DNA of 64,000 nt, taken from assembly GCF_900104895.1 (NCBI RefSeq), contig NZ_LT629742.1, positions 992,001 to 1,056,000 of the forward strand, in the 5' to 3' direction. Below the pieces are notes generated by a model. The model was not told the origin of the DNA, ran no database searches, and saw only the letters and a list, made by a program, of their open reading frames with translations. This document shows positions 50,898 to 61,049 of the stretch, piece after piece. Source of the DNA: Microterricola viridarii (GTDB taxonomy: Bacteria > Actinomycetota > Actinomycetes > Actinomycetales > Microbacteriaceae). Both the position numbers and the translations under genes were made by a program. Each line of letters begins with the position of its first letter. The first letter of the stretch is position 1.

Positions 50898-51863
50898 ATG
50901 ACAATCAGCCCCGAACAGACAGCCTGGTTCGCCGCGACGTTCCGCTCGATGGTGGAGAACGTCGAGACGGTCGTGCTCGGCAAGCGCCATGTCATCGAGC
51001 TCGCCTTCACCGCCATGGTCAGCGAGGGGCACCTGCTGCTGGAGGACTTCCCCGGCACCGGCAAGACCTCGCTCGCGCGGGCCATGGGGCAGACCGTGCA
51101 CGGCACGAACTCGCGCATCCAGTTCACGCCGGACCTGCTGCCCGGCGACGTGACGGGCATCACGGTGTACGACCAGAAGCGCGGCGAGTTCGAGTTCCAC
51201 TCCGGGCCCATCTTCGCCAACATCGTGCTCGCCGACGAGATCAACCGGGCCAGCCCGAAGACCCAGTCGGCGCTGCTCGAGGCGATGGAGGAGGGCAAGG
51301 TCACCGTCGACGGCATCACCCGCAGCACGGGATCGCCGTTCCTGGTCATCGCCACCCAGAACCCGATCGAGCAGGCCGGCACCTACCGGCTGCCGGAGGC
51401 CCAGCTCGACCGCTTCATGATGAAGACCTCGCTCGGCTACCCCGACCTCGCCTCAACCATCCGCATCCTCGAGGGCACCAGCACCGCGCAGCCGACCGTC
51501 AGCCCCATCATCACACCGCAGGCGCTCGTCGGCATGAGCGACCTGGCCCGCGGCGTCTTCGTCAACCCGCTCGTGCTCGACTACATCGCGCGCATCGTGG
51601 AGGCCAGCCGCAACACCGGCCAGCTGCGCATGGGCGTGAGCGTGCGCGGCGCCCGCGCACTCACCAAGGCGGCCAAGACGTGGGCCGCCGCCCACGAGCG
51701 CTCCTATGTGATCCCGGATGACGTCAAGCTGCTCGCCGAGGCCGTGCTCGCGCACCGCATCGTCGTCGACCCGGAGGCGGAGTTCGACGGGGTCACCGCC
51801 AACGCCGTCATCGGGCAGCTGCTGCTCGACATCGTTCCGCCGATGAGGAGCGAATTGGCGTGA
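50898..51863 (+). CDS. MoxR-family AAA+ ATPase
   Basis: The 321-residue protein has Walker A FPGTGKTS (Lys56), Walker B VLADEINRASPKTQSALLEAMEE, sensor 1 ATQNPIEQ and the MoxR C-terminal lid with SVRGARALTKAAK. MoxR ATPases are chaperone-like and usually act with DUF58/VWA proteins encoded next to them, as here. It starts 69 bases after the surface-protein stop, without a visible terminator between, and overlaps the DUF58 gene as GTGA. Cytoplasmic. Confidence 0.92.
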   Translation: MTISPEQTAWFAATFRSMVENVETVVLGKRHVIELAFTAMVSEGHLLLEDFPGTGKTSLARAMGQTVHGTNSRIQFTPDLLPGDVTGITVYDQKRGEFEFHSGPIFANIVLADEINRASPKTQSALLEAMEEGKVTVDGITRSTGSPFLVIATQNPIEQAGTYRLPEAQLDRFMMKTSLGYPDLASTIRILEGTSTAQPTVSPIITPQALVGMSDLARGVFVNPLVLDYIARIVEASRNTGQLRMGVSVRGARALTKAAKTWAAAHERSYVIPDDVKLLAEAVLAHRIVVDPEAEFDGVTANAVIGQLLLDIVPPMRSELA

Positions 51864-53212
51864 CATTCAACACCGAGTCGCGGGGCAGCCAGACCGCGAC
51901 GTCGACGGGCATCACCACTCACACCCGCTACTCGACGTCGCGTCGAGGGCTGCTTGTGCGCGCGCTCGTCCGGGTGTCCTCCCTCTGGCAGGCCATACAG
52001 GCCGGCCTCGTCACCGCGTGGACCTGGGTGCGCGAGACCGTGACGGCGGCCGGGGCCCTGGCCATCCTCGCGCTGCTCGCGCTGCCCATCGGAATCTCAC
52101 TGGGCTGGACGGAGCTGATCGTGGCTGGCGCCCTTGCCGCCGCGCTGCTGCTGCTCGCCCTGCCGTTCCTGCTCGGCGGCAAGGCGTATTCCGTGCAGTT
52201 CCAGGTTCCCGTCGAGCGCGTCGTCGCCGGCGGCGAGGTGCACGGCACGCTCGACGTGAGCAACGTCTCGAAGAGCTTCGAGCTCCCGGGCCGGGTGGAC
52301 GTGCCGATCGGCAGCGGCACCACCGAGATCGCCGTGCCGCTGTTGCGGCCGGGCGCCCACCACGCCGAGGTCGTCGTCATCCCGACCCCGCGCCGCGGGA
52401 TCATCGATGTCGGCCCGGTCACCACCCTGCGCACCGACCCGATCGGGCTGCTGCGCCGCGAGCACGCGCAGGCCGAGGTGCACCGGCTGTTCGTGCACCC
52501 GGTGACGGTGTCGATCCCGAGCACCAGCGCCGGCTTCGTGCGCGACCTCGAGGGCAACCCGACGAACCGCATCGTCGACGCCGACATGTCCTTCCACGCC
52601 ATCCGGGAGTATGCCGCCGGCGACGCCCAGCGCAGCATCCACTGGAAGTCCACCGCGAAGACCGGCCAGCTGATGGTGCGCCAGTACGAGGAGAGCCGGC
52701 GTTCCCGCCTCGTCGTCGTGCTCAGCCTCGCGACCACCGACTTCAACAGCGACGAGGAGTTCGAGATCGCGGTCAGCGCGGCCGGCTCCCTCGGCACGCG
52801 CGCCATCCGCGACGGGCGCGACCTCGCAGTCGTGGCGAGCGAGCAGATCCAGGAGCTGGCCCGCAGCTCGGTGCACAGCATCCGCAGCCTGCCCGTGCTC
52901 TCGACGCGGGCGCTCCTCGACGAGCTGAGCGGCATCGAGAAGGCCTCGGCCACCATGCCCATCGAGGACGTGTGCGCGCTCACCGGCCAGGCGATCCCCG
53001 ACGTGTCCATCGCGATCGTCGTCTGCGGCTCCGCAGTGACGGCCACCCGCCTGCGCAGCCTCACCCTGCGTTTCGGGCCGGATGTCGCGGTGCTCACCGT
53101 GCGCATCGACCCGCTCGCCGTGCCGAGCTACCGGGAGCTCGCCGGCGTCGGCGTGCTCACCATCGCAGTGCTCGACGACCTCCGCTCCCTGCTGGCCAGG
53201 AGGGCATCGTGA
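51860..53212 (+). CDS. DUF58 membrane protein, MoxR partner
   Basis: 450 residues with two hydrophobic helices (about 60-77 and 84-102) followed by a soluble domain. The DUF58 core motif REYAAGDAQRSIHWKSTAKTG and the preceding DADMSFHAI are clear, as is a C-terminal VWA-like region. DUF58 proteins are presumed clients or partners of MoxR ATPases in membrane-complex assembly. GTG 51860 overlaps the MoxR stop by 4 bases and its own stop overlaps the next gene by 4 bases, giving tight coupling and likely fixed stoichiometry. Confidence 0.9.
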   Translation: MTFNTESRGSQTATSTGITTHTRYSTSRRGLLVRALVRVSSLWQAIQAGLVTAWTWVRETVTAAGALAILALLALPIGISLGWTELIVAGALAAALLLLALPFLLGGKAYSVQFQVPVERVVAGGEVHGTLDVSNVSKSFELPGRVDVPIGSGTTEIAVPLLRPGAHHAEVVVIPTPRRGIIDVGPVTTLRTDPIGLLRREHAQAEVHRLFVHPVTVSIPSTSAGFVRDLEGNPTNRIVDADMSFHAIREYAAGDAQRSIHWKSTAKTGQLMVRQYEESRRSRLVVVLSLATTDFNSDEEFEIAVSAAGSLGTRAIRDGRDLAVVASEQIQELARSSVHSIRSLPVLSTRALLDELSGIEKASATMPIEDVCALTGQAIPDVSIAIVVCGSAVTATRLRSLTLRFGPDVAVLTVRIDPLAVPSYRELAGVGVLTIAVLDDLRSLLARRAS

Positions 53213-55737
53213 GCGGCCTGCGCCCGGGCGAGAACCGCTTCGGCCTCACCGCCCGGCCGCCGAGGCGCCCCTCGCTGGGCGAGCGGTTGCGCGGCGTGCC
53301 GCTTGCCAGCGGAGCCGCCTATGTGCTGGCCATGGCGGTACTCGCGGCCGCGGCCGCGTGGCCGATCTACCAGACCCCGTATTTCTTCATCACCGCGGCC
53401 GGCGCCGCGGCGCTCGGCGTCGGCATCGCCGGCCTCAGCCTGGTCCAGGGCTGGTCCTGGTTCACGACACTGCTCGCGACGCTCGGCGCCTACCTCGTCT
53501 TCGGCGTGCCGCTCGCGGTTCCGTCCAGTCTGGGCCTCGGGCCGGAACTGCTGCGCGGGCTGGGCGAGCTGCTGATGCGCAGCGTCTTCGGGTGGAAGGA
53601 GCTGGTGACGATCTCGCTGCCGGTCGGCAGCTATCAGGCGCTGCTCGTTCCCTTCTTCGCCGTGATGCTCGGCACGATCGTGCTCTCGCTCTCGTTCGTC
53701 TGGCGCAGCCGCCGTCTCGATCTGCTGGCGGTGCCGCTGATGCTCGCGGCCGTCGCCTTCGGCATCCTCTTTGGCTCCAGCCTGATGAGCCCGGCCTGGA
53801 GCGTGGCCGGTCTGACGCTGCCCGCTCCGCGCGAGACCGTGATCGGCGCCGCCGCCTTCCTGCTCTCCCTCGGCTTCCTGACCGGGCGGGCGCGGCGAGC
53901 CCGCCGCGCGGCGCAGATGCACCGAGTGGCATCCGGGGCGGGCAAGCGCAGCTTCGCCGGCTCCGCGCGCCGCGCCAGCCGCAGCGCGCTGACCATCGGC
54001 GTGCTCGTCGCCGCGATCGCGATCGCCGTTCCCGTTGCCGCCGTGCCGCTCCGGGTCGACCAGCGCGACGTTCTGCGCACCAGCATCGAGCCCGAGCTCG
54101 CGCTGCGCGAGTTCGTCAGCCCGCTGAGCACCTACCGCGGCTTCCTCAGCGACGACCGCCTCAACACCGAACTGTTGCGCGTCACGGCCAGCGGCGCGTC
54201 GGCCGAGCGGCTGCGCGTCGCGGTCTTGAGCTACTACGACGGCGAGGTGTTCCGAGTCGTCGACCCCGCGCGCGGCATCGGCGAGCGCTCGACCGCCTTC
54301 GCCCGCACACCCGGCCTCGCGGTGGGCGCCACGGCCGCGAGCACCCTCGAGGTGGGCATTGCCGAGTATTCGGAGGTGTGGATGCCGCTGGCCGGCCAGC
54401 TCTCCCGCGTCGACTTCCACGGCAAGCGCAAGCAGGCGCTCACCGACGGCTTCTTCTACAACGAGCAGACCGCCGCCGGCGTGCAGCTGAACCAGCTGCG
54501 ACCGGGCGACAGCTTCACCCTGCGGACGAACGCCCCAGCCGCTCAGCCCGGCGATCTCGCGGCGGCGCAGAAGCCCCGCGACCGCTCGGAGCGCGTCGAG
54601 GAGACGCTGTTCCCCGAGAGTCTCGACAAATGGGTCGCAGCCCAGGGCCTCGGCAGCACCGACGGCGCCGCCCTGCAAGAACTGATCACCCGGCTGCGGG
54701 AGCGCGGCTACCTGAGCCACGCACTGACCTCGGCGGGGCCCGCCGGGTATGCGTGGCAGCAGGAGCGGGGCAACATCGGATTCGCGCCGAGCCTGGCCGG
54801 GCACTCTGTCGGGCGCATCGACATGCTCTTCAGCTCCCTGCTCGACAAACAGAACACGACGAGCTCGACCGACAACGCCGACCTCGTGGCCGCGGTGGGC
54901 GACGACGAGCAGTTCGCCGTCGCCGCCGCACTGATCGCCGAGTCGCTCGGGTTCCCCGCCCGGGTCGTGCTCGGCTTCCACCTCGATGACGGCACCGCCG
55001 GCGCCTCCGCATCCGGAATGCCCGCCTGCGCTGCGGGGAGCTGCAGCGGGCGCAACCTGAGCGCGTGGATCGAGGTGCAGGAGGCCGGCGGCGGGTGGAT
55101 CCCCGTCGACGTCACGCCGCAATACGAGAACCCGATCTCGCCCCGCGACGAGCAGACGCGCGACCCGCAGAACACCACAGAGGTGATCTCGGACGGGGCG
55201 ACGGAGGTGACGCCGCCGGAGGCCGATCCCGCAGGCGGCGGCGAGACCCCCGACGAGCCGGCCGAGGAGAGCGCCGACCTGGCCTGGCTGTTGACGGCGC
55301 TCAGAATTGTCGGGTTGGTGCTTCTCGGCCTGCTGGTCGTGGGCGCGCCGCTGGTCGCCGCGACGGCCGCGAAGGCGTTGCGCCGGCGCGCGCGCCGCAC
55401 CGCCGCCGGCACGACGGAGCGCATCGCCGGGGGCTGGGACGACTACGTCGACACCGCCGTCGACCTCGGGCTGCCCGCGCCGGGCAGCGACACTCGCACA
55501 GAGCTCGCCGCGCGCTACGACAGCCCGAATGGGCACATGATAGCGGTGCTTGCCGACGAGGCCGTGTTCGGCCCCGTCGCCCCCGGCCCGGCCGAGAGCG
55601 ACGCATACTGGGCCGCCGTGGATGCCGAGCGGGCACTGCTCACCCAGGAGTTCACCCGCTGGCAGCGCATGCGGGCGCGCCTGTCGCTGCGCTCCTTCGG
55701 CCGCGGCGTCCGCGCGAAGAAGGCTCGCAATGGATAG
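53209..55737 (+). CDS. Transglutaminase-like membrane protein lacking the catalytic Cys and His (probable pseudoenzyme)
   Basis: 842 residues in the TgpA/DUF3488 layout: about six or seven N-terminal membrane helices, a large extracytoplasmic region with a transglutaminase-like domain, a further helix near 700 and a cytoplasmic tail. In active members the triad motifs are GxCEQFA, a His before AWxEV and Asp in PxDxTP. Here they read GDDEQFA (Asp566 for Cys), LSAWIEV (Ser618 for His) and PVDVTP (Asp634 kept). The domain should therefore bind rather than cleave or crosslink. Genes for MoxR, DUF58 and this protein overlap by 4 bases each, a common trio in bacteria. Confidence 0.85.
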   Translation: MSGLRPGENRFGLTARPPRRPSLGERLRGVPLASGAAYVLAMAVLAAAAAWPIYQTPYFFITAAGAAALGVGIAGLSLVQGWSWFTTLLATLGAYLVFGVPLAVPSSLGLGPELLRGLGELLMRSVFGWKELVTISLPVGSYQALLVPFFAVMLGTIVLSLSFVWRSRRLDLLAVPLMLAAVAFGILFGSSLMSPAWSVAGLTLPAPRETVIGAAAFLLSLGFLTGRARRARRAAQMHRVASGAGKRSFAGSARRASRSALTIGVLVAAIAIAVPVAAVPLRVDQRDVLRTSIEPELALREFVSPLSTYRGFLSDDRLNTELLRVTASGASAERLRVAVLSYYDGEVFRVVDPARGIGERSTAFARTPGLAVGATAASTLEVGIAEYSEVWMPLAGQLSRVDFHGKRKQALTDGFFYNEQTAAGVQLNQLRPGDSFTLRTNAPAAQPGDLAAAQKPRDRSERVEETLFPESLDKWVAAQGLGSTDGAALQELITRLRERGYLSHALTSAGPAGYAWQQERGNIGFAPSLAGHSVGRIDMLFSSLLDKQNTTSSTDNADLVAAVGDDEQFAVAAALIAESLGFPARVVLGFHLDDGTAGASASGMPACAAGSCSGRNLSAWIEVQEAGGGWIPVDVTPQYENPISPRDEQTRDPQNTTEVISDGATEVTPPEADPAGGGETPDEPAEESADLAWLLTALRIVGLVLLGLLVVGAPLVAATAAKALRRRARRTAAGTTERIAGGWDDYVDTAVDLGLPAPGSDTRTELAARYDSPNGHMIAVLADEAVFGPVAPGPAESDAYWAAVDAERALLTQEFTRWQRMRARLSLRSFGRGVRAKKARNG

Positions 55738-55831
55738 ATTCACAGGAGGACGGTTGACGCCGACCAGGCCAACGACTGTGCAAAGGGGGATGGCGCCGGC
55801 ATGGCCTGCCTCGCCGAACGACCATGACTGA
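55730..55831 (+). CDS. Possible 33-residue bridging ORF
   Basis: ATG 55730 lies inside the end of the transglutaminase-like gene and the TGA (55829-55831) lies inside the start of the FHA gene, so this short frame spans the gap exactly. The peptide begins MDRFTGGRLTP and has no known motif. It could be a coupling ORF that keeps ribosomes on the mRNA, or chance. Confidence 0.25.
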   Translation: MDRFTGGRLTPTRPTTVQRGMAPAWPASPNDHD

Positions 55832-56777
55832 GAATCCGATTCTGCTCGTCGGTGCGCTCCTCGCACTTCTGCTCGCGGCCGCGCTGCTCGTCTGGGGAGT
55901 GTTCGCGCTGCGGGCGCGTGCCCGACGGCGCACCGATGCCGCGATCGCGGATGCCGGGGCGGAGAGCGCCCGGCGCGTCGGCGCACCCGCCTTCGCGCCT
56001 CTGCCGAGCGAGGAGGTGCCGGCGCGCATTCCGTTCGGCACCGCGGAGAGCTCGGCTCCGGCGGGCGGGCCGGTAGAGGAGCTTCCCTCTCCGGCGGCGG
56101 ACGCACCGCTGCCGCACGCCGAGATCGTCGCTGCCGACGTGCCGCGTGCCGCCATCAGCTACACGCCCGCACTGCTGGAGTCGGCCGGGCCAGCGGGCGG
56201 GCCGGCCCCGGCCCCCATCGAGATGCCGGAGGAGCTCTCCGTCCGCATCGGCCCGCCGGCGGGAGCGCAGCGCGCGGCGCTGCCGCTGATCGACGCCGTC
56301 CCCGACTTCTCCGCGCCCGCCGCGCCAGCCCCGGCCGTGCCCAGCGCGCTGCAGGATCCGGTGCCGGCCAGTGGCCCGGCATCCGAGATGCATGCGGCCC
56401 TGTCGGTCGACCCGCTGGACGCGACCATCATCACCGGCCGGCGCAACAGCGCCTGGGTGTTCGAGTCCGAGTCGGGCCAGCGGGTGCCGCTCAGCGCCGC
56501 CGTGGTGCTGCTGGGGCGCAACCCGTCACACCTCCCCGGCCACGAAGACGCCCAGCTCGTCACCGTGCGCGACGCGGGGCGTACTGTGTCCAAGACGCAT
56601 GTGATGCTGCACCGGCACGAGGACTCGTGGCGGATCACCGATCTGGACTCGACCAACGGCGTCTACCTCCTCGGGGCAGACGGCGAAGAGACCGAACTCG
56701 AGCCGGGCACTCCGGCACGCATCACCGACCGTTTCATCTTGGGCGAAATGTCTGCCCGAATCTTTCAAGAGGAGTGA
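55824..56777 (+). CDS. Membrane-anchored FHA-domain protein
   Basis: 317 residues: an N-terminal transmembrane helix (about 5-28), a long Pro/Ala/Glu-rich disordered linker, and a C-terminal FHA domain (about 225-310) with LGRNPS, VSKTHVML and DLDSTNGVYL. FHA domains bind phosphothreonine peptides. The Arg of GRNP and the SKTH and TNG loops are intact, so binding should work. Before the domain is DATIITGRR (Thr201), similar to Thr motifs in the kinase and in the protein two genes downstream. It sits between the transglutaminase-like and PP2C genes, so kinase, reader and phosphatase are encoded together. Confidence 0.9.
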   Translation: MTENPILLVGALLALLLAAALLVWGVFALRARARRRTDAAIADAGAESARRVGAPAFAPLPSEEVPARIPFGTAESSAPAGGPVEELPSPAADAPLPHAEIVAADVPRAAISYTPALLESAGPAGGPAPAPIEMPEELSVRIGPPAGAQRAALPLIDAVPDFSAPAAPAPAVPSALQDPVPASGPASEMHAALSVDPLDATIITGRRNSAWVFESESGQRVPLSAAVVLLGRNPSHLPGHEDAQLVTVRDAGRTVSKTHVMLHRHEDSWRITDLDSTNGVYLLGADGEETELEPGTPARITDRFILGEMSARIFQEE

Positions 56778-56780
56778 GCG

Positions 56781-57645
56781 GTGCACCAACGCTCGACTGA
56801 AACACTGGCCAAGAGTCCCATCGTGCTGCGTCATCAGGCGCACACGGATGTCGGCCACAAACGCGCGGTGAACGAGGACTCGCTGCTCGCCGAGCACCCC
56901 GTCTACATCGTGGCCGACGGCATGGGCGGGCACGAGGCGGGCGACCTCGCCAGCGCCGCCGTCGTCGAGGCGTTCCGCCCGCTGGTGGGCGGCGCCGAGG
57001 TGCTGCCCGCCGACGTTGTCGCGGCGGTCGGCCGCGCGCAGACGGCGGTCGAGCGCATCTCCGCCGGGCGGGCACGGGGTGCGGGAAGCACCCTGAGCGG
57101 CATCGTGCTGGTCAACGAGCAGACCCAGCCCGCCTGGCTTGTGCTGAACGTCGGCGATTCGCGGGTCTACCGGCTGAGCGGCGGCGAGCTCAGCCGCATC
57201 ACGCACGACCACTCGCTGGTGCAGGAGATGCTGGACTCCGGCACGCTCGCACCGGAGGACGCCGCCGACTACGTGGGGCGCAACGTGATCACCCGTGCCA
57301 TCGGTGCCGCCGACGCCCGCGCCGACTACTGGATGCACCCGGTGATCACGGGGGAGCGCCTCCTGGTGTGCTCCGACGGGCTGAGCGGCGAGCTCCCCGA
57401 CGAGGTGCTGCGCGTGCTGCTCGCCATGGGCGGTCCGGTGGACTCGACCGCATCCGAACTGCTGACGCAGGCGCTGCTCCACGGCGGGCGCGACAACGTC
57501 TCGCTCATCGTCATCGACGTGCTGAACGGCGGCGCGGCCGACCTCGGCGAGGGCGCGGGCCCCGACTCCGGTGTGGGCGAGCACGACACCGTCGACTTGC
57601 TTCTGGAAGACACGGCGAAACTCCCCTGGCGGAAGGGGCGCGGCG

Positions 57646-57656
<11 letters not shown>
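56781..57656 (+). CDS. PP2C-type Ser/Thr protein phosphatase (PstP-like)
   Basis: The 291-residue PPM phosphatase has all metal-site motifs: NEDS, VADGMGGHEAG, GDSRVYRL, SDGLSGEL and GGRDNVSLI. No membrane helix, unlike mycobacterial PstP; a short charged tail follows the domain. GTG 56781 has GAGGAG upstream and begins 3 bases after the FHA stop. It is expected to reverse phosphorylation by the kinase of this cluster. Its last 11 bases overlap the start of the next gene. Confidence 0.92.
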
Positions 57657-58413
<757 letters not shown>

Positions 58414-58476
58414 CGTCGCGCCGCGCCGCCGGGGCCGGCTGCCTCCCAGCCCGCGGCCGCTCGCTACACTGAATCC

Positions 58477-59157
58477 ATGACTGCGACGCCCACGCCGAAG
58501 CCGCGTTCCCGAGACCGCAAGGTGGGGCTGGCGATTGTCGCAGCGATCGTGCTCGCGGTCGGCGCCGTGAGCGCCGGCTACGCGGTCGGGGCGATGCCGC
58601 CCAGCGACGCGGCATCCGCCGGCGCCAACCCCTCGGAGACGCCGGAGCGCCCCGCCCCCGAGACCAGCACGCCGGCGGCCCCGGAGCCGAGCGCAGCTCC
58701 CGTCTCGCGGGTTCCCGCCACCTGCGCGGGAATCTACAGCACCGACTGGGCCGCGCAGATGGGCGGCCTCGTGCTGAACCCGGCCTGGATCAACGAGCCG
58801 GGCCAGCCAGCGGTGTTCGGAAGCGCCGACGACACGTTGATCGCGGTCCTGCAGGCGGCGGATCCGCTGAGCTGCCGCTGGGGCAGCGAGGCCGGAGGGG
58901 GCGATCGATTCCTCGTCACCAACGTCACGTCCCTGTCTGGCTCGCAGCCGGCCGAGGTCCTCGCACGGTTGGCAGAGCTCGGGCTGAGCTGCTACGACGA
59001 GCTTGGTGGCACCCGCTGCATCATCGAGGCGACCGACGACAATGGTTTCTCTGGTGAGTCCCACTTCGTGCGGGGTGAGGTGTGGCTCGCCACCCGCTGG
59101 ATGAACATCGCGCCAGACGGCTACACCCACGACATCGTCAACACCCTCTGGAAGTAG
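58477..59157 (+). CDS. Exported hypothetical protein with four cysteines
   Basis: 226 residues: a basic start, one hydrophobic helix (about 17-40) that could be a signal anchor, a Pro/Glu/Thr-rich linker of about 40 residues, then a small extracytoplasmic domain with four Cys (ATCAG, LSCRW, LSCYD, TRCII), which may form two disulfides. I do not recognise the domain. TACACT (58465-58470) ends 6 bases before the ATG, so it likely has its own leaderless promoter, separate from the phospho-signalling cluster. The following 177 bases up to pilB show no gene; TATAAC at 59252-59257 is a possible -10 for the pilus operon. Confidence 0.75.
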   Translation: MTATPTPKPRSRDRKVGLAIVAAIVLAVGAVSAGYAVGAMPPSDAASAGANPSETPERPAPETSTPAAPEPSAAPVSRVPATCAGIYSTDWAAQMGGLVLNPAWINEPGQPAVFGSADDTLIAVLQAADPLSCRWGSEAGGGDRFLVTNVTSLSGSQPAEVLARLAELGLSCYDELGGTRCIIEATDDNGFSGESHFVRGEVWLATRWMNIAPDGYTHDIVNTLWK

Positions 59158-59334
59158 ACCCCGCGAGCCCCGTTCGGGGGTGAGGCGACCGTTCGGCCCC
59201 GAAAGTGGGGTACCGCCGTTTGGCCCGAGCGCGTATCTTTGCGGCCTGAGATATAACTGCGAGCACGTTCTTGCCCTACACAACTGCGGCTGCTCGCGGA
59301 TGCCGCAGCATACCTTTTTCCCGAGGAGGTTCTT

Positions 59335-61005
59335 GTGGCAACGCTTTCAGAAATCCTGATCCTGCATGGCCATTTACCGATCGAGCACCTCGACTCGATC
59401 GCCAACGCAGGAGGCAACGACGAGAGCGCCGTGCGCATGCTCGTCGAGAGCGGCGTCATCTCCGAGGTACAACTCTCGCGGGCGCGCGCGGCACAGGCCG
59501 GACTGCCCTTCGTCGAGCTGGTCGACTTCCCGGTCGACCGCAACGCGGTAGCGCTCGTCGGCGCCGCCATCTGCCGTCGCCACGAGCTGCTGCCCATCGC
59601 CATCTCCGGCGACCGCATCGCTGTCGCCATGGTCAATCCCGGCAACGTCTTCGCGATCGACGATGTGCGCGAGGCCTCGCGGATGCACGTCGACCTCATC
59701 GTCGCCGAGCGCAGCGACCTGCTCGCCGCCATCGCCCGGTACCACCGCGCCGACGACGAGCTGAGCGACCTCACCACCACGCTCGAGGAGGAGAACGCCC
59801 CGCTCGAGCAGACCGACTTCGGCATCGGCGAGAACAACGAGGACGACGCCCCCATCGTGCGCTTCGTCAACTTGCTGGTCAGCCAGGCCATCCAGGACAA
59901 GGCCTCCGATATCCACATCGAGCCGGCCGAGCGCGAGATGCGGGTCCGCTACCGCATCGACGGCGTGCTGCACGAGATGCAGCCGGCCCCGAAGAGCATC
60001 CAGAACGGCGTCATCTCGCGCCTGAAGATCATGAGCGACATCGACATCGCCGAGCGGCGCAAACCGCAGGACGGCCGCATGTCGGTCAACCACGGCGGGC
60101 GCAAGATCGACCTCCGCGTGGCCACCCTGCCGACGGTGTGGGGCGAGAAGGTCGTCATGCGAATCCTCGACAACACCAACACGAGCCTCGACGTGCGCGA
60201 CCTGGCCCTGCTCGAGCGCAACTTCGAGGCGTACAAGGCCAGCTACACCAAGCCGTACGGCATGATCCTCGTCACCGGGCCCACCGGCTCGGGCAAGTCG
60301 ACGACGCTCTACACGACGCTCGGCGCGGTCGCCCGCCCCGAGATCAACGTCATCACGGTTGAAGACCCGGTCGAGTACCGGATGCCGGGCATCAACCAGG
60401 TGCAGGTGAACCCCAAGGCGGGCCTCACCTTTGCCAGCGCGCTGCGCAGCATCCTGCGCTCCGACCCTGACGTGGTGCTGCTCGGCGAGATCCGCGACCA
60501 CGAGACCGCCCAGATCGCCATCGAGGCGTCGCTGACCGGCCACCTCGTGCTCTCCACGCTGCACACCAACGACGCCCCGAGCGCCGTCACCCGCCTCACC
60601 GAAATGGACATCGAGCCGTTCCTCGTCGGCTCGGCCCTCGACTGCGTCGTCGCCCAGCGACTCGCGCGTCGCCTCTGCGAACGCTGCAAGCGGCCGGAGG
60701 AGCTGGAGCCCGAGTACGTCGCCCGGCTGCGTTTCCGCTACGACTCCGCCCAGCCCCGCCCCGTCGTCTACCAGCCGGTCGGATGCCAGAGCTGCTCGAA
60801 CACCGGGTACCGCGGCCGCATCGCGGTGCACGAGGTCATGACCGTGACCGAGGAGATCGAGCGGATGGCGGTCGCCCGCTCATCCAGCGCCGAGATCGGT
60901 CGCGTCGCCCAGGAGCAGGGAATGATCACCCTGCGCGAAGACGGCTGGGAGAAGGCCAAGATGGGTCTCACGTCGATCGAAGAAATTCTGCGAGTCGTGG
61001 CGTAA
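59335..61005 (+). CDS. pilB: Type IV pilus assembly ATPase PilB
   Basis: The 556-residue GspE/PilB-family ATPase has an N-terminal MshEN-type domain, the SQAIQDKASDIHIEP linker motif, Walker A GPTGSGKSTT at about residue 315, the Asp box ITVEDPVEY, Walker B VVLLGEIRD, the His box GHLVLSTLHTND, and a zinc-binding pair (CERCKRPEE and CQSC). It powers pilin polymerisation from the cytoplasmic face. GTG 59335 has AGGAGG 5 bases upstream. It starts an operon with pilT and pilC. Confidence 0.93.
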   Translation: MATLSEILILHGHLPIEHLDSIANAGGNDESAVRMLVESGVISEVQLSRARAAQAGLPFVELVDFPVDRNAVALVGAAICRRHELLPIAISGDRIAVAMVNPGNVFAIDDVREASRMHVDLIVAERSDLLAAIARYHRADDELSDLTTTLEEENAPLEQTDFGIGENNEDDAPIVRFVNLLVSQAIQDKASDIHIEPAEREMRVRYRIDGVLHEMQPAPKSIQNGVISRLKIMSDIDIAERRKPQDGRMSVNHGGRKIDLRVATLPTVWGEKVVMRILDNTNTSLDVRDLALLERNFEAYKASYTKPYGMILVTGPTGSGKSTTLYTTLGAVARPEINVITVEDPVEYRMPGINQVQVNPKAGLTFASALRSILRSDPDVVLLGEIRDHETAQIAIEASLTGHLVLSTLHTNDAPSAVTRLTEMDIEPFLVGSALDCVVAQRLARRLCERCKRPEELEPEYVARLRFRYDSAQPRPVVYQPVGCQSCSNTGYRGRIAVHEVMTVTEEIERMAVARSSSAEIGRVAQEQGMITLREDGWEKAKMGLTSIEEILRVVA

Positions 61006-61049
61006 CCGCGCCTGCCCGACGACCCGCACCACGAGAGGAACACAGCCGC

